DNA from: Pelagihabitans sp965238025
GTDB taxonomy: Bacteria; Bacteroidota; Bacteroidia; Flavobacteriales; Flavobacteriaceae
Assembly (NCBI GenBank): GCA_965238025.1
Contig: OZ250162.1
Span: 1,922,001-1,986,000 of the forward strand
Direction: 5' to 3'
DNA: 64,000 nucleotides
Of this stretch, positions 1-8,248 are shown piece after piece. The notes beneath the pieces were generated by a model. It searched no databases. It was not told the DNA's origin and saw only the letters and a program-made list of their open reading frames with translations. A program made the position numbers and the translations under genes. How positions within the stretch are numbered: position 1 is the stretch's first letter; the number at the start of each line of letters is the position of its first letter.

Positions 1-396
1 TTTGAATTTAAACCAATTGAACCGATATCTTCCTCCAGATTGAGCAAAAACAATAAACCTTTTGATCATATTTGGATGCGGACCACAGAACAAATTGAAG
101 TTGACCTTCCGATGCAACAGCAATTATTGGCCTATGTATCGGACTATAACCTGTTGAATACCGCTACTTTTCCACATCGTGAGCAACTAAATAAGGGAAA
201 GACCTTCTATGCCAGTCTAGACCATGCGCTTTGGTTTCATCGTGAATTTCAATTGCAAGATTGGCTGCTGTACGCTATGGATAGCCCCAGTGCCTCCAGT
301 TCCCGAGGATTTGCCAGGGGAAGTATCTTTAATCGGGATGGTGTTTTAGTCGCTTCGGTTGCCCAGGAAGGTTTAATGCGACAAAAGCTAGATTGA
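1..396 (+). CDS. tesB: Acyl-CoA thioesterase II (TesB-like), C-terminal part; 5' end outside window
   Basis: The reading frame is open from base 1, so the gene begins to the left of the window and only the last 131 codons are present. The protein hydrolyses acyl-CoA to free fatty acid and CoA in the cytosol (family knowledge). The visible part is the second hot-dog domain: YVSDYN, SLDHALWFHR, SASSSRGFARG and VAQEGLMR follow the E. coli TesB C-terminus closely. The Asp of YVSD and the Gln of VAQEG match two of the three catalytic residues; the third, Thr in E. coli, is a Ser here (YASLDH), a conservative change. Family identity is confident; physiological substrate is unknown. Confidence 0.88.
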   Translation, partial: FEFKPIEPISSSRLSKNNKPFDHIWMRTTEQIEVDLPMQQQLLAYVSDYNLLNTATFPHREQLNKGKTFYASLDHALWFHREFQLQDWLLYAMDSPSASSSRGFARGSIFNRDGVLVASVAQEGLMRQKLD

Positions 397-450
397 AGTA
401 CTAATCAATTCTTGGGTGCAGTCAAGTATAGTCTACAGGTGTGAAATTAA

Positions 451-484
451 AAACCTCTGAAAATCAATAGATTAACAGAGGTTT
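451..484 (-). terminator. Rho-independent terminator after tRNA-Leu
   Basis: A 9-bp inverted repeat (AAACCTCTG / CAGAGGTTT) with a 16-nt loop lies 3 nt beyond the 3' end of the leftward tRNA-Leu. On the minus strand the hairpin runs into a short T tract, as expected for intrinsic termination. It also follows the rightward thioesterase gene, but no T tract is present in that direction. Confidence 0.65.
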
Positions 485-487
485 AAG

Positions 488-571
488 TACTCGAGGCGGG
501 ACTTGAACCCGCACGGCCCAAAGGCCATTGGATTTTAAGTCCAACGTGTCTACCAATTCCACCACTCGAGC
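488..571 (-). tRNA. tRNA-Leu (anticodon TAA)
   Basis: On the minus strand an 84-nt cloverleaf can be folded: 7-bp acceptor stem GCTCGAG/CTCGAGT (one G-T pair), D arm containing GGTGGAATTGGTAGACAC, anticodon loop CTTAAAA with anticodon TAA, a long variable arm typical of class II tRNAs, and a T arm with GGTTCAAGTCC. The discriminator base is A. CCA is not encoded. Confidence 0.95.
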
Positions 572-640
572 TCACATGCCGTATGGCATTGTTTGACTGC
601 CAAAGGCACGTCTTCAATGTATTCGCAAATACATGAATAA

Positions 641-667
641 AAAAAACGCCGACATGCAGCGTTTTTT
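641..667 (-). terminator. Rho-independent terminator after tRNA-Gly
   Basis: The inverted repeat AAAAAACGC / GCGTTTTTT with a 9-nt loop lies downstream of the leftward tRNA-Gly. On the minus strand it ends in eight T residues. It separates the two tRNA genes, so they are probably transcribed independently. Confidence 0.75.
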
Positions 668-749
668 GAGCGAAAAAAGGCCCCGACGTTTTGGGGGAAC
701 CCTCAATTCTATTTTAATAGAATTTTCAGGTCACTTTTTGCACTCTTCG

Positions 750-821
750 AGCGAAAAAAGGGATTCGAACCCTCGACCTCCACCTTGGCAAGGTGATGCT
801 CTACCCCTGAGCTACTTTCGC
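750..821 (-). tRNA. tRNA-Gly (anticodon GCC)
   Basis: A 72-nt cloverleaf on the minus strand: acceptor GCGAAAG/TTTTCGC (one G-T pair), D arm GCTC..GAGC, anticodon loop TTGCCAA (anticodon GCC), T arm GAGGG TTCGAAT CCCTT, discriminator T. CCA is not encoded. A flavobacterial promoter lies just upstream. Confidence 0.95.
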
Positions 822-888
822 GTTTGGTACTAAACTGTCTACCGACAGATTTGATTTTAAAGAACATCGTTCCTAACGAACGCGGACG

Positions 889-917
889 CAAATTTAATAC
901 ATTTCTCTAAAAAGCAA
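889..917 (-). promoter_or_regulatory. Flavobacterial-type promoter for tRNA-Gly
   Basis: On the minus strand TTG (917-915), an 18-nt spacer and TAAATTTG (896-889) match the -33/-7 consensus TTG-N17-23-TAnnTTTG. It lies about 68 nt upstream of the mature 5' end of tRNA-Gly. The assignment is by consensus only. Confidence 0.6.
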
Positions 918-974
918 AGCAATTTCTATTAAAAAAGCGATCCAAAAAGTTTGCAGGTTTTTTTTGTCTCAAAG

Positions 975-3596
975 CTAGCTGCTAGCTTTTGTGTTCTTAA
1001 CAAGCAGGCGTTTTATTTCGTTCAATTTCATCAATGCCTCCACAGGCGTTAAAGTATTGATGTCTAGATGGGTAATTTCTTCCTTGATTTGTTCTAACAA
1101 AGGGTCGTCCAGATTAAAGAAACTCAGTTGCATCTCGTTCTGGGCGGATTGTAGTTTGTCTGTTAACTCTTCGCTGGAATGTGACTTCTCTAACTTTTTA
1201 AGGATTTTGTTCGCCTTGTGAATTACCTGCTGTGGCATTCCCGCCATTTTAGCCACATGAATCCCAAAACTATGCTCGCTACCACCTTTAGTGAGCTTAC
1301 GCAAGAACAACACATTGTCTTTTAGCTCCTTTACAGAAACATTATAATTTTTAATGCGCTCAAAAGTGGAGGCCATTTCATTAAGCTCGTGATAATGTGT
1401 GGCGAACAAGGTCTTGGCCCTTGCCGGATGCTCATGCAAATATTCGGAAATTGACCAAGCAATGGAAATACCATCATAGGTACTGGTACCCCTCCCGATT
1501 TCATCGAGCAACACCAAACTACGTTCGCTGAGGTTATTTAAAATAGAGGCTGTTTCGTTCATCTCCACCATAAATGTCGATTCGCCCATAGATATGTTGT
1601 CGCTAGCTCCAACCCGGGTAAAAATTTTATCTACATAACCAATATTGGCGGAATCAGCGGGAATAAAACTGCCCATCTGTGCCAGAAGCACAATTAAGGC
1701 GGTTTGCCGCAAAATGGCCGATTTACCACTCATATTCGGGCCAGTAATCATAATGATCTGTTGGTTTTCCCGATTCAACAGTACATCATTGGCAATATAA
1801 GCCTCTCCGAGAGGCAATTGTTTTTCGATAACGGGATGCCGCCCGTTCCTTATCTCTATTTCGGTAGAATCATTTAAGACCGGAGCTACATAATTGTTTT
1901 CCTTGGCCAATTTTGTAAAGCCGGTTAAACAATCTAATTGCGCAATTTGAAAAGCATTATTCTGAACAGCGGCAATGTATTCCTGCATCCAAACCACTAA
2001 CTGGGAGAACAGCTGCTGTTCAAGACTTAAGATGCGCTCTTCAGCCCCTAAAATCTTACCCTCATATTCTTTGAGTTCTTCAGTAATATAACGTTCGGCG
2101 TTGACCAAGGTTTGTTTACGGATCCATTCTCCGGGCACCTTGTCTTTATGCGTATTCCGTACCTCGATATAATATCCGAATACGTTGTTAGAAGCTATTT
2201 TTAAAGATGTAATACCGGTACGTTCCGTTTCACGCTCTAGCATTTTATTAAGGTAATCCTTGCCTGAAAATGCGAGTGCGCGCAATTCATCTAACTCCTC
2301 GGAATAGCCATCTGCAATTGTTTTGCCCTTTGGAATCAATACAGGTGCCTCTTCATTGAGCATTTCCTTGATTTTGGTGCGCAGCGGATCACAACTGTGT
2401 AGCTGATCCGAAATCAATTGCAACGCATCGTTGTCCGTTTTCCCTGTTAGCTGTTTTATCGGTACAATGGCTTCCAGGGAATTTTTAAGTTGGATTACTT
2501 CCTTCGGATTGATTTTGCCTGTCGCCACTTTTGATATCAAGCGTTCCAAATCACCAATTTGCTTGATGCTGTGACGTATTTTTTCTAAGAGAATATCCTC
2601 TTCGGAAAAGAAGGATACCACCTCGTGGCGAAGGCGTATCTTTTCAATATTTTTCAAGGGTAGGGCCAACCAACGTTTCAAAAGCCTTCCGCCCATTGGC
2701 GAAATGGTCTTATCGATAACATCTATAAGGGTAACGGCATTGGCGTTGGTAGATTGGTACAGCTCTAGGTTCCGGATGGTGAAACGGTCCATCCATATAT
2801 ACTCTTCTTCAACAATGCGTTGCAAACTACTGATATGCTGTAGTTGTCGATGTTGTGTCTCCGATAGGTAATGTAACACCACCCCCGAGGCAATAATGCC
2901 ATGGTTCAAATGATCGACCCCAAAACCTTTTAAGGTCTTGGTCTTAAAATGATGTGTAAGGGTCTCAAGCGCATAGTCTTCTTGAAAGACCCAATCTTCG
3001 GTAAAGAACGTATGGAACTGACTTCCAAAAACATCAAGAAATTCTTTCTTGTGCGCTTTTGAAACCAGAATTTCGTTTGGCGCAAAATTTTGTAAAAGCT
3101 TATCTATTTGTTCATCGGTGCCTTCTGCGATCAGGAATTCTCCTGTGGAAATATCAACAAAGGAAACCCCAAGTAGTTTTCTTCCAAAATGAACAGCGCA
3201 TAAAAAATTGTTCGATTTCGCAGTAAGGATATCATCGTTCATTGCAACTCCTGGGGTCACCAATTCAGTAACACCGCGTTTTACAATGCTTTTGGTCAAT
3301 TTAGGGTCTTCTAGCTGATCACAGATAGCAACCCGCTGTCCGGCCTTGACTAATTTTGGCAAATAAGTATTCAACGAATGATGCGGAAAACCAGCCAATT
3401 CGGTACGGTCGCCCCCGTTATTGCGATGGGTTAGGATGATACCTAAAATCTTAGAAGCTTTCACCGCATCTTCACCAAAGGTTTCATAGAAATCACCCAC
3501 GCGAAACAATAATAACGCATCAGGATATTTAGTCTTGATGGTATTGTACTGTCGCATTAAGGGAGTAACCTTTTTGGCTTTTGATGCTTTTTTCAA
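975..3596 (-). CDS. mutS: DNA mismatch repair ATPase MutS
   Basis: MutS recognises base mismatches and small loops in newly replicated DNA and recruits MutL. At 873 aa it has the family's usual length. The mismatch-binding Phe-x-Glu is visible at residues 36-38 (GDFYETFGEDA). The ATPase has Walker A GPNMSGKS near residues 617-624 and Walker B LVLLDEIGRGTS near 695-705, followed by FATHYHEL. The extreme C-terminus is a helical tail as in MutS1. It is transcribed towards the tRNA genes and is divergent from the RNA methyltransferase gene across a 255-bp spacer holding a 7-bp microsatellite. Confidence 0.98.
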   Translation of the reverse strand: MKKASKAKKVTPLMRQYNTIKTKYPDALLLFRVGDFYETFGEDAVKASKILGIILTHRNNGGDRTELAGFPHHSLNTYLPKLVKAGQRVAICDQLEDPKLTKSIVKRGVTELVTPGVAMNDDILTAKSNNFLCAVHFGRKLLGVSFVDISTGEFLIAEGTDEQIDKLLQNFAPNEILVSKAHKKEFLDVFGSQFHTFFTEDWVFQEDYALETLTHHFKTKTLKGFGVDHLNHGIIASGVVLHYLSETQHRQLQHISSLQRIVEEEYIWMDRFTIRNLELYQSTNANAVTLIDVIDKTISPMGGRLLKRWLALPLKNIEKIRLRHEVVSFFSEEDILLEKIRHSIKQIGDLERLISKVATGKINPKEVIQLKNSLEAIVPIKQLTGKTDNDALQLISDQLHSCDPLRTKIKEMLNEEAPVLIPKGKTIADGYSEELDELRALAFSGKDYLNKMLERETERTGITSLKIASNNVFGYYIEVRNTHKDKVPGEWIRKQTLVNAERYITEELKEYEGKILGAEERILSLEQQLFSQLVVWMQEYIAAVQNNAFQIAQLDCLTGFTKLAKENNYVAPVLNDSTEIEIRNGRHPVIEKQLPLGEAYIANDVLLNRENQQIIMITGPNMSGKSAILRQTALIVLLAQMGSFIPADSANIGYVDKIFTRVGASDNISMGESTFMVEMNETASILNNLSERSLVLLDEIGRGTSTYDGISIAWSISEYLHEHPARAKTLFATHYHELNEMASTFERIKNYNVSVKELKDNVLFLRKLTKGGSEHSFGIHVAKMAGMPQQVIHKANKILKKLEKSHSSEELTDKLQSAQNEMQLSFFNLDDPLLEQIKEEITHLDINTLTPVEALMKLNEIKRLLVKNTKASS

Positions 3597-3752
3597 TCGC
3601 TTGTTTTGTGGGCATTACGCCCCATTTATCATTAGGAACGAATGTACTATTTTTGCTCAGAAATTCACCCCATTGTTGATATTATGGGGATAACTTTTAA
3701 GGCGCAAATACAAGTACAACTATAGTTTAGGTCCTTGGGAATATTTATTTGT

Positions 3753-3842
3753 AACAACGAACAACGAACAACGAACAACGAACAACGAACAACGAACAAC
3801 GAACAACGAACAACGAACAACGAACAACGAACAACGAACAAC
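3753..3842. repeat. Heptanucleotide microsatellite, (AACAACG) x 12.9
   Basis: Twelve perfect copies of AACAACG run from 3753 to 3836, followed by a six-base partial copy. The tract ends 9 bp before the preferred ATG of the RNA methyltransferase gene. It is open in the methyltransferase frame, so an upstream ATG at 3735 would add a repetitive N-terminus (NNEQRTT units). Because 7 is not a multiple of 3, a change in copy number would shift that extended frame; the downstream ATG would be unaffected except for spacing. Confidence 0.97.
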
Positions 3843-3851
3843 CCCATTTTC

Positions 3852-4382
3852 ATGCGCAAACTAAAAAACGAAGAGCTAGACCGACTAGATGTCGATGAAT
3901 TCAAACAGGCCAAGAAGACCCCATTGGTAATCGTTTTGGATGACATAAGAAGTTTGAACAACATTGGTTCAGTATTTCGCACTTCTGATGCTTTTCTCGT
4001 AGAAAAAATTTATCTCTGTGGTATCACGGCAACACCACCACATAAGGATATTCGAAAAACCGCATTGGGTGCGACCGAAAGTGTAGCATGGGAATATAGG
4101 GAAAATGCAATCGAACTTATAGAGGAATTAGAAAACTTGGGGTATATGACCATTGCCGTGGAACAAGCAGAAAATGCTACAATGCTACAGGATTTTAAAA
4201 CTTCAAAAGATCAAAAATATGCCTTGATATTTGGTAACGAGGTAAAAGGGGTTTCTCAGGAAGTGGTGGATAATAGTGATGATGTTATCGAGATTCCCCA
4301 ATACGGTACCAAGCATTCCTTGAACATTTCCGTAAGTGTTGGCGTAGTGGTCTGGGACTTCTGGAGTAAGCTTCAAAAATGA
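3852..4382 (+). CDS. TrmH/SpoU-family RNA 2'-O-methyltransferase
   Basis: A 176-aa SPOUT enzyme that uses SAM to methylate a ribose 2'-OH in tRNA or rRNA. All three SpoU motifs are visible: LDDIRSLNNIGSVFRTSDAF, ALIFGNEVKGVS, and IPQYGTKHSLNISVSVGVV with the knot Asn. The start at 3852 (MRKLKNEELDRL) is preferred because the upstream in-frame extension from 3735 is encoded by the 7-bp microsatellite and has no family similarity. The gene stands alone and ends in a strong terminator. The exact RNA target cannot be told from sequence; short SpoU proteins include TrmL- and TrmH-like enzymes. Confidence 0.88.
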   Translation: MRKLKNEELDRLDVDEFKQAKKTPLVIVLDDIRSLNNIGSVFRTSDAFLVEKIYLCGITATPPHKDIRKTALGATESVAWEYRENAIELIEELENLGYMTIAVEQAENATMLQDFKTSKDQKYALIFGNEVKGVSQEVVDNSDDVIEIPQYGTKHSLNISVSVGVVVWDFWSKLQK

Positions 4383-4410
4383 AAAAGCCCTTGAATTCTC
4401 AAGGGCTTTT
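4383..4410 (+). terminator. Rho-independent terminator
   Basis: A perfect 12-bp stem (AAAAGCCCTTGA / TCAAGGGCTTTT) with a 4-nt loop starts directly after the methyltransferase stop codon. The stem's own A and T ends provide U tracts in both directions, so it may also stop leftward readthrough past the folK-dNK gene. Confidence 0.88.
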
Positions 4411-4499
4411 CTATGGTTTGAGTTAGTTAGTTCCTAAACTAAGGAATCGCAATTAAAGTAAAATTGTCTTTTCACGCAAACATTTTCTACAATAAAATG

Positions 4500-5645
4500 T
4501 TAAAACAACTTTGCGGTAGCGAATTCCTGAACGCTCTTGATAATAGATTCGTAGTCCTCCTTTCGGGCAACAAAATCCATATCGGTAACATCTAGGATCA
4601 GGCTATTTTGCTGTGGAAAACCCTTAATGAAATCAAAATAACCTTGGTTGATCCTATCTAAATATTCCCTTTCAATATTCTGTTCATAATCCCTGCCACG
4701 GTTTTTAATATTTTCTAATAAACGCTCAGTTGTTTGGTACAGATAAACGTAGATTTTAGGCTTTTTGACCTCCCTATACATTAGGTTAAATAATTTTCGG
4801 TATAGCTCGAATTCTTCTTTTTGTAGGGTGACTTGCGCAAAGATCAACGATTTATAAATATCGTAATCGCTCACCATAAAACTCTTGAAAAGGTCATATT
4901 GCGAGGTGTCATCAGTAAATTGTTGATAGCGATCCGCCAGAAAGGACATTTCCAACGGGAAAGCATAACGGCCTTGATCTTCATAGAATTTGGGCAGAAA
5001 GGGGTTGTCGGCAAAACGCTCCAATACGAGCTTGGCATTAAAATCCTCAGAAATCTTACGGGCCAAAGTCGTTTTTCCAGCCCCTATGTTTCCTTCAATT
5101 GCAATAAAACCCAAATGTGAAAAAAGTGCCTGACGGGTTTTGAAAAAACGATAAGTTGTCTTTTCCAGAACACCTTTGTCTCGGCACTCCTGCAAGAGAT
5201 TACGGGAATCCTTGCCCAAAACAGGATGGTAAAATTGGGGTGCAATATCTGCCAAAGGCTGCAATACAAATTTACGAAAAGGCAACTCGGGATGGGGCAC
5301 TACCAGATAATCAGAAACAATGGTTTCCTTTTCATAGTAGAGAATGTCAATATCAATACATCGCGGTATATAGCCCTCTTCATCAAAGCGTTCCCTGCCT
5401 AAATGGTTTTCTACTTTTAGGATTGTGGTCAGAAGCTCTTGAGGGGTCAGCTGTGTTGTGATTGCCACACAGCAGTTCAAAAAATTATCGGCATCAAAAC
5501 CCCAGGAACTACTCTCATATACAGTAGAAATTCGGGAGATATCCCCCGCTTTTTCCTGTAATAGAAAAAGTGCGCGTTGTAGGTAGTTTGGTTTATCGCC
5601 AAGATTACTCCCAAGAGAAAGGTATGCAGTTTTTGGTTGGGGCAT
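4500..5645 (-). CDS. folK: Fusion: HPPK (FolK) + deoxynucleoside kinase
   Basis: Residues 1 to about 165 are 6-hydroxymethyl-7,8-dihydropterin pyrophosphokinase, a folate-synthesis step: LSLGSNLGD, ENHLGRERF, RCIDIDILYY and VVPHPELPFRKFVLQPL are its signature. Residues from about 175 onward are a deoxyadenosine/deoxyguanosine-type kinase of the dNK family, with P-loop EGNIGAGKTT and the ERF and DRYQQF motifs that contact nucleoside. The start at 5645 (MPQPKTAYLSLGSN) is chosen; an ATG four codons upstream at 5657 is possible. It is divergent from sppA. The fusion joins pterin and deoxynucleoside salvage enzymes that have no shared substrate. Confidence 0.92.
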   Translation of the reverse strand: MPQPKTAYLSLGSNLGDKPNYLQRALFLLQEKAGDISRISTVYESSSWGFDADNFLNCCVAITTQLTPQELLTTILKVENHLGRERFDEEGYIPRCIDIDILYYEKETIVSDYLVVPHPELPFRKFVLQPLADIAPQFYHPVLGKDSRNLLQECRDKGVLEKTTYRFFKTRQALFSHLGFIAIEGNIGAGKTTLARKISEDFNAKLVLERFADNPFLPKFYEDQGRYAFPLEMSFLADRYQQFTDDTSQYDLFKSFMVSDYDIYKSLIFAQVTLQKEEFELYRKLFNLMYREVKKPKIYVYLYQTTERLLENIKNRGRDYEQNIEREYLDRINQGYFDFIKGFPQQNSLILDVTDMDFVARKEDYESIIKSVQEFATAKLF

Positions 5646-5717
5646 ATTGATCGGCAAAGTACTAAAAAGTCATGAGGAGTTCATTATCTTTGAATCATAA
5701 ATTATAACTAAAATCCC

Positions 5718-7478
5718 ATGAGTTTTTTAAGAAACCTATTGGCCGCCATACTAGGTTGTCTCATCGCCTTTGGTATAATGTTCCTTATGTTCCTCATCTT
5801 TGCAAGTCTGTTAAGTAGTGGTGATAATACGGTTACCATTAAAAAGAATTCTATTCTTGAACTTCAATTAACGGCCCCTATTCAGGACTATACAGGTAAC
5901 AATGATGCTGATCCGTTTAACAGTGTTTTTGGTTTTTCAGAGGGATTGGATGGGATTTTACATGCGATAGCCGTTGCAAAAGAAGATGAAGACATTCGCG
6001 GCATAAGTCTGAACAATAATTTTATAATGGCTGGCCTTGCCCAGACACAGGCAATTAGGGATGCCCTAGATGATTTTAAGAAAGAAGGTAAATTCGTGTA
6101 TGCCTTTGCTGATTTTTTTATGCAGAAGGACTATTATCTCGCAAGTGTGGCCGATAGCGTTTTCCTAAACCCGGTCGGGGGAGTCGATTTTAAGGGTCTT
6201 TCCTCGGAAGTGCTGTTCTTTAAGGATTTTGAGGATAAGACCGGGATTAAAATGGAGGTCATTCGCCACGGAAAATATAAAAGTGCGGTAGAACCATTTA
6301 TTGCCAATGAAATGAGTGAAGCCAATCGCAAACAAATCAAAGAACTGATAAGTTCGTTATGGGACGATATGATAGAGGACATTTCGGTAGGCAGGAAACG
6401 CAGTAGGGAGAGTCTTAATATTATCGCCGATACTTTGGGAGGTAGGACATCCGAACATGCGCTGGCTTCAGGTCTTGTTGATGGAGTCGTTTTCTACGAT
6501 GAATATGAGGAGGTGATGAGAAGCTCTTTGGGTCTTGAGGACAAAGATGATTTGAATCTAGTGGCGCTGGGAGATTATATTATCCATTCTAAAGGGAAAA
6601 AGAAAAATATTGGAGCAGATAAAATTGCTGTAATCTATGCACAAGGTGAAATTTTGTATGGTGAAGGTAATCAGGAAACCATAGGTCAGGGAATGATGAC
6701 AGAAGCTATTCGAAAGGCAAAAAATGACGAAAAGGTTAAAGCCATTGTGCTACGGGTAGATTCTCCGGGAGGTAGCGCACTGACTTCCGATATCATTTGG
6801 AGGGAATTGGAACTGGCCAAGGCAGAAAAACCATTTGTAGTTTCGATGGGCAATGTAGCGGCATCTGGGGGGTACTATATCGCTGCCGGAGCTGATAAAA
6901 TATTTGCTGAACCTACCACGGTTACCGGGTCAATTGGCGTTTTTGGCGTAGTGCCCAATATTAGTCAACTGGCTGGTGAAATAGGGATCAACGCGGAGCA
7001 GGTTGGGACTAATAAAAACTCTGTGGACTATTCATTATTCGAACCGATGACCGAGACGTTCAGAAAAACGGTCGAAGAGGGAATCGAAGAGGTGTACGAT
7101 ACCTTTTTAGATCGTGTGGCCAAAGGACGTGGTATTTCTATAGCGGAGGCTGATAGCTTGGCACAAGGCCGTGTATGGAGTGGTACCGATGCAAAACGCC
7201 TTGGTCTGGTAGATGAATTGGGTGGCTTAAATGATGCCGTTACCGAAGCTGCCGAACTGGCGGAACTCAAAGAATATGGAATTAAAAAGTACCCCAAATA
7301 TAAAACAGGTTTTGAAAAACTCATGGAGGATTTGCAAGGAGTAAGCATTGAGGCCAAACAAAATTTTATTGAGGAGGAAATAGGCACAGATGCCTATTCC
7401 GTTTTAAAACAAGTGAAATCTGCCATGGAACAAAAGGGAATACAGGCCCGTATGCCCTATATGTTGGACATCAAATAA
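5718..7478 (+). CDS. sppA: Signal peptide peptidase SppA, 67K type
   Basis: A membrane-bound serine protease that cleaves leftover signal peptides. At 586 aa it is the long, duplicated form, like E. coli SppA. An N-terminal membrane segment spans about residues 8-34. The catalytic Lys is expected in IRHGKYKSAVEPF near residue 187, and the nucleophile Ser in GNVAASGGYYIA near residue 383, so the dyad is intact. TVTGSIGVFG follows the Ser as in the family. A TATCTTTG -7-like box lies at 5685-5692. The transporter gene follows after 4 nt, suggesting a shared transcript. Confidence 0.96.
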   Translation: MSFLRNLLAAILGCLIAFGIMFLMFLIFASLLSSGDNTVTIKKNSILELQLTAPIQDYTGNNDADPFNSVFGFSEGLDGILHAIAVAKEDEDIRGISLNNNFIMAGLAQTQAIRDALDDFKKEGKFVYAFADFFMQKDYYLASVADSVFLNPVGGVDFKGLSSEVLFFKDFEDKTGIKMEVIRHGKYKSAVEPFIANEMSEANRKQIKELISSLWDDMIEDISVGRKRSRESLNIIADTLGGRTSEHALASGLVDGVVFYDEYEEVMRSSLGLEDKDDLNLVALGDYIIHSKGKKKNIGADKIAVIYAQGEILYGEGNQETIGQGMMTEAIRKAKNDEKVKAIVLRVDSPGGSALTSDIIWRELELAKAEKPFVVSMGNVAASGGYYIAAGADKIFAEPTTVTGSIGVFGVVPNISQLAGEIGINAEQVGTNKNSVDYSLFEPMTETFRKTVEEGIEEVYDTFLDRVAKGRGISIAEADSLAQGRVWSGTDAKRLGLVDELGGLNDAVTEAAELAELKEYGIKKYPKYKTGFEKLMEDLQGVSIEAKQNFIEEEIGTDAYSVLKQVKSAMEQKGIQARMPYMLDIK

Positions 7479-7482
7479 ATCG

Positions 7483-8193
7483 ATGACCTTAAAAGATAAA
7501 AGGCTGGCTTACCAAATATACCTATACCTTGGGGCTTTGTTTATTACCTCTTTGGTTGTTTCCAACCTGATATTTCAAAAATTTTTTTACTGGAACCCCT
7601 TTGGTGATATTACGGTTTTTGGTGCATCATTATTTGAGGTATCCGTAGGTATTTTACCATACCCCATTACCTTTTTGATAACCGATCTAATTTCTGAAAT
7701 CTATGGTCGCAAAAAAGCGAACCAGATTGTGACCACAGGTATTTTTGCTTCCTTCTTTTCGATGGGGATCATCCTCGTTGCCGACATAGCTCCAGCGATA
7801 GAAAACTCTCCTATAGACAATGAAACTTTTAGTAAAGTTTTTGCGCTATCCCCTATAGCTGTCCTAGCGTCCATGATTGCCTATCTTCTGGCACAATATG
7901 TTGACATAGCAATCTATCATTTTTGGAAACGGATTACCAATGGCAAACACCTATGGCTCCGCAATAATTTCTCTACTTTCCTATCTCAGTTTATAGATAC
8001 TTTTACCGTAGTAGGCTTGCTGTGTTCATTTAAAGTGTTGCCCTGGGAACTATTTTTTGGCCTAGTGGTAAGTGGCTTCCTTTTTAAGGTTTTCATAGCC
8101 TTTATAGACACCCCTTTCCTGTATTTCTTCGTATATCTTTTTAGAAAACGCTTTGGTCTCGCCCAGGGCGAAGAAATAAAGCTTGAAGTGTAA
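7483..8193 (+). CDS. yhhQ: Queuosine precursor transporter, YhhQ/VUT family (DUF165)
   Basis: A 236-aa inner-membrane protein with about six hydrophobic segments. The conserved family stretch PITFLITDLISEIYGRKKA is present near residues 60-78. In characterised bacteria YhhQ imports queuosine precursors (preQ0/preQ1) for tRNA modification; that role is taken from the family. It begins 4 nt after the sppA stop and is followed by the AsmA gene after 55 bp. Confidence 0.88.
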   Translation: MTLKDKRLAYQIYLYLGALFITSLVVSNLIFQKFFYWNPFGDITVFGASLFEVSVGILPYPITFLITDLISEIYGRKKANQIVTTGIFASFFSMGIILVADIAPAIENSPIDNETFSKVFALSPIAVLASMIAYLLAQYVDIAIYHFWKRITNGKHLWLRNNFSTFLSQFIDTFTVVGLLCSFKVLPWELFFGLVVSGFLFKVFIAFIDTPFLYFFVYLFRKRFGLAQGEEIKLEV

Positions 8194-8248
8194 GAAATAA
8201 TTTACCCTTTATTGAGTTATAATTGAACGGAAACAATATTCCATCTCA

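Noticed and set aside
705..724. Palindrome AATTCTATT-TT-AATAGAATT near tRNA-Gly
   Set aside because: AT-rich, short loop, no gene or promoter relation; probably incidental.
3753..3842. Repeat array as a CRISPR
   Set aside because: The unit is 7 bp with no spacers and no cas genes nearby.
3665..3982. Minus-strand ORF with LFVVRCS repeats
   Set aside because: It is the translation of the AACAACG microsatellite plus the antisense of the methyltransferase gene; no independent coding signal.
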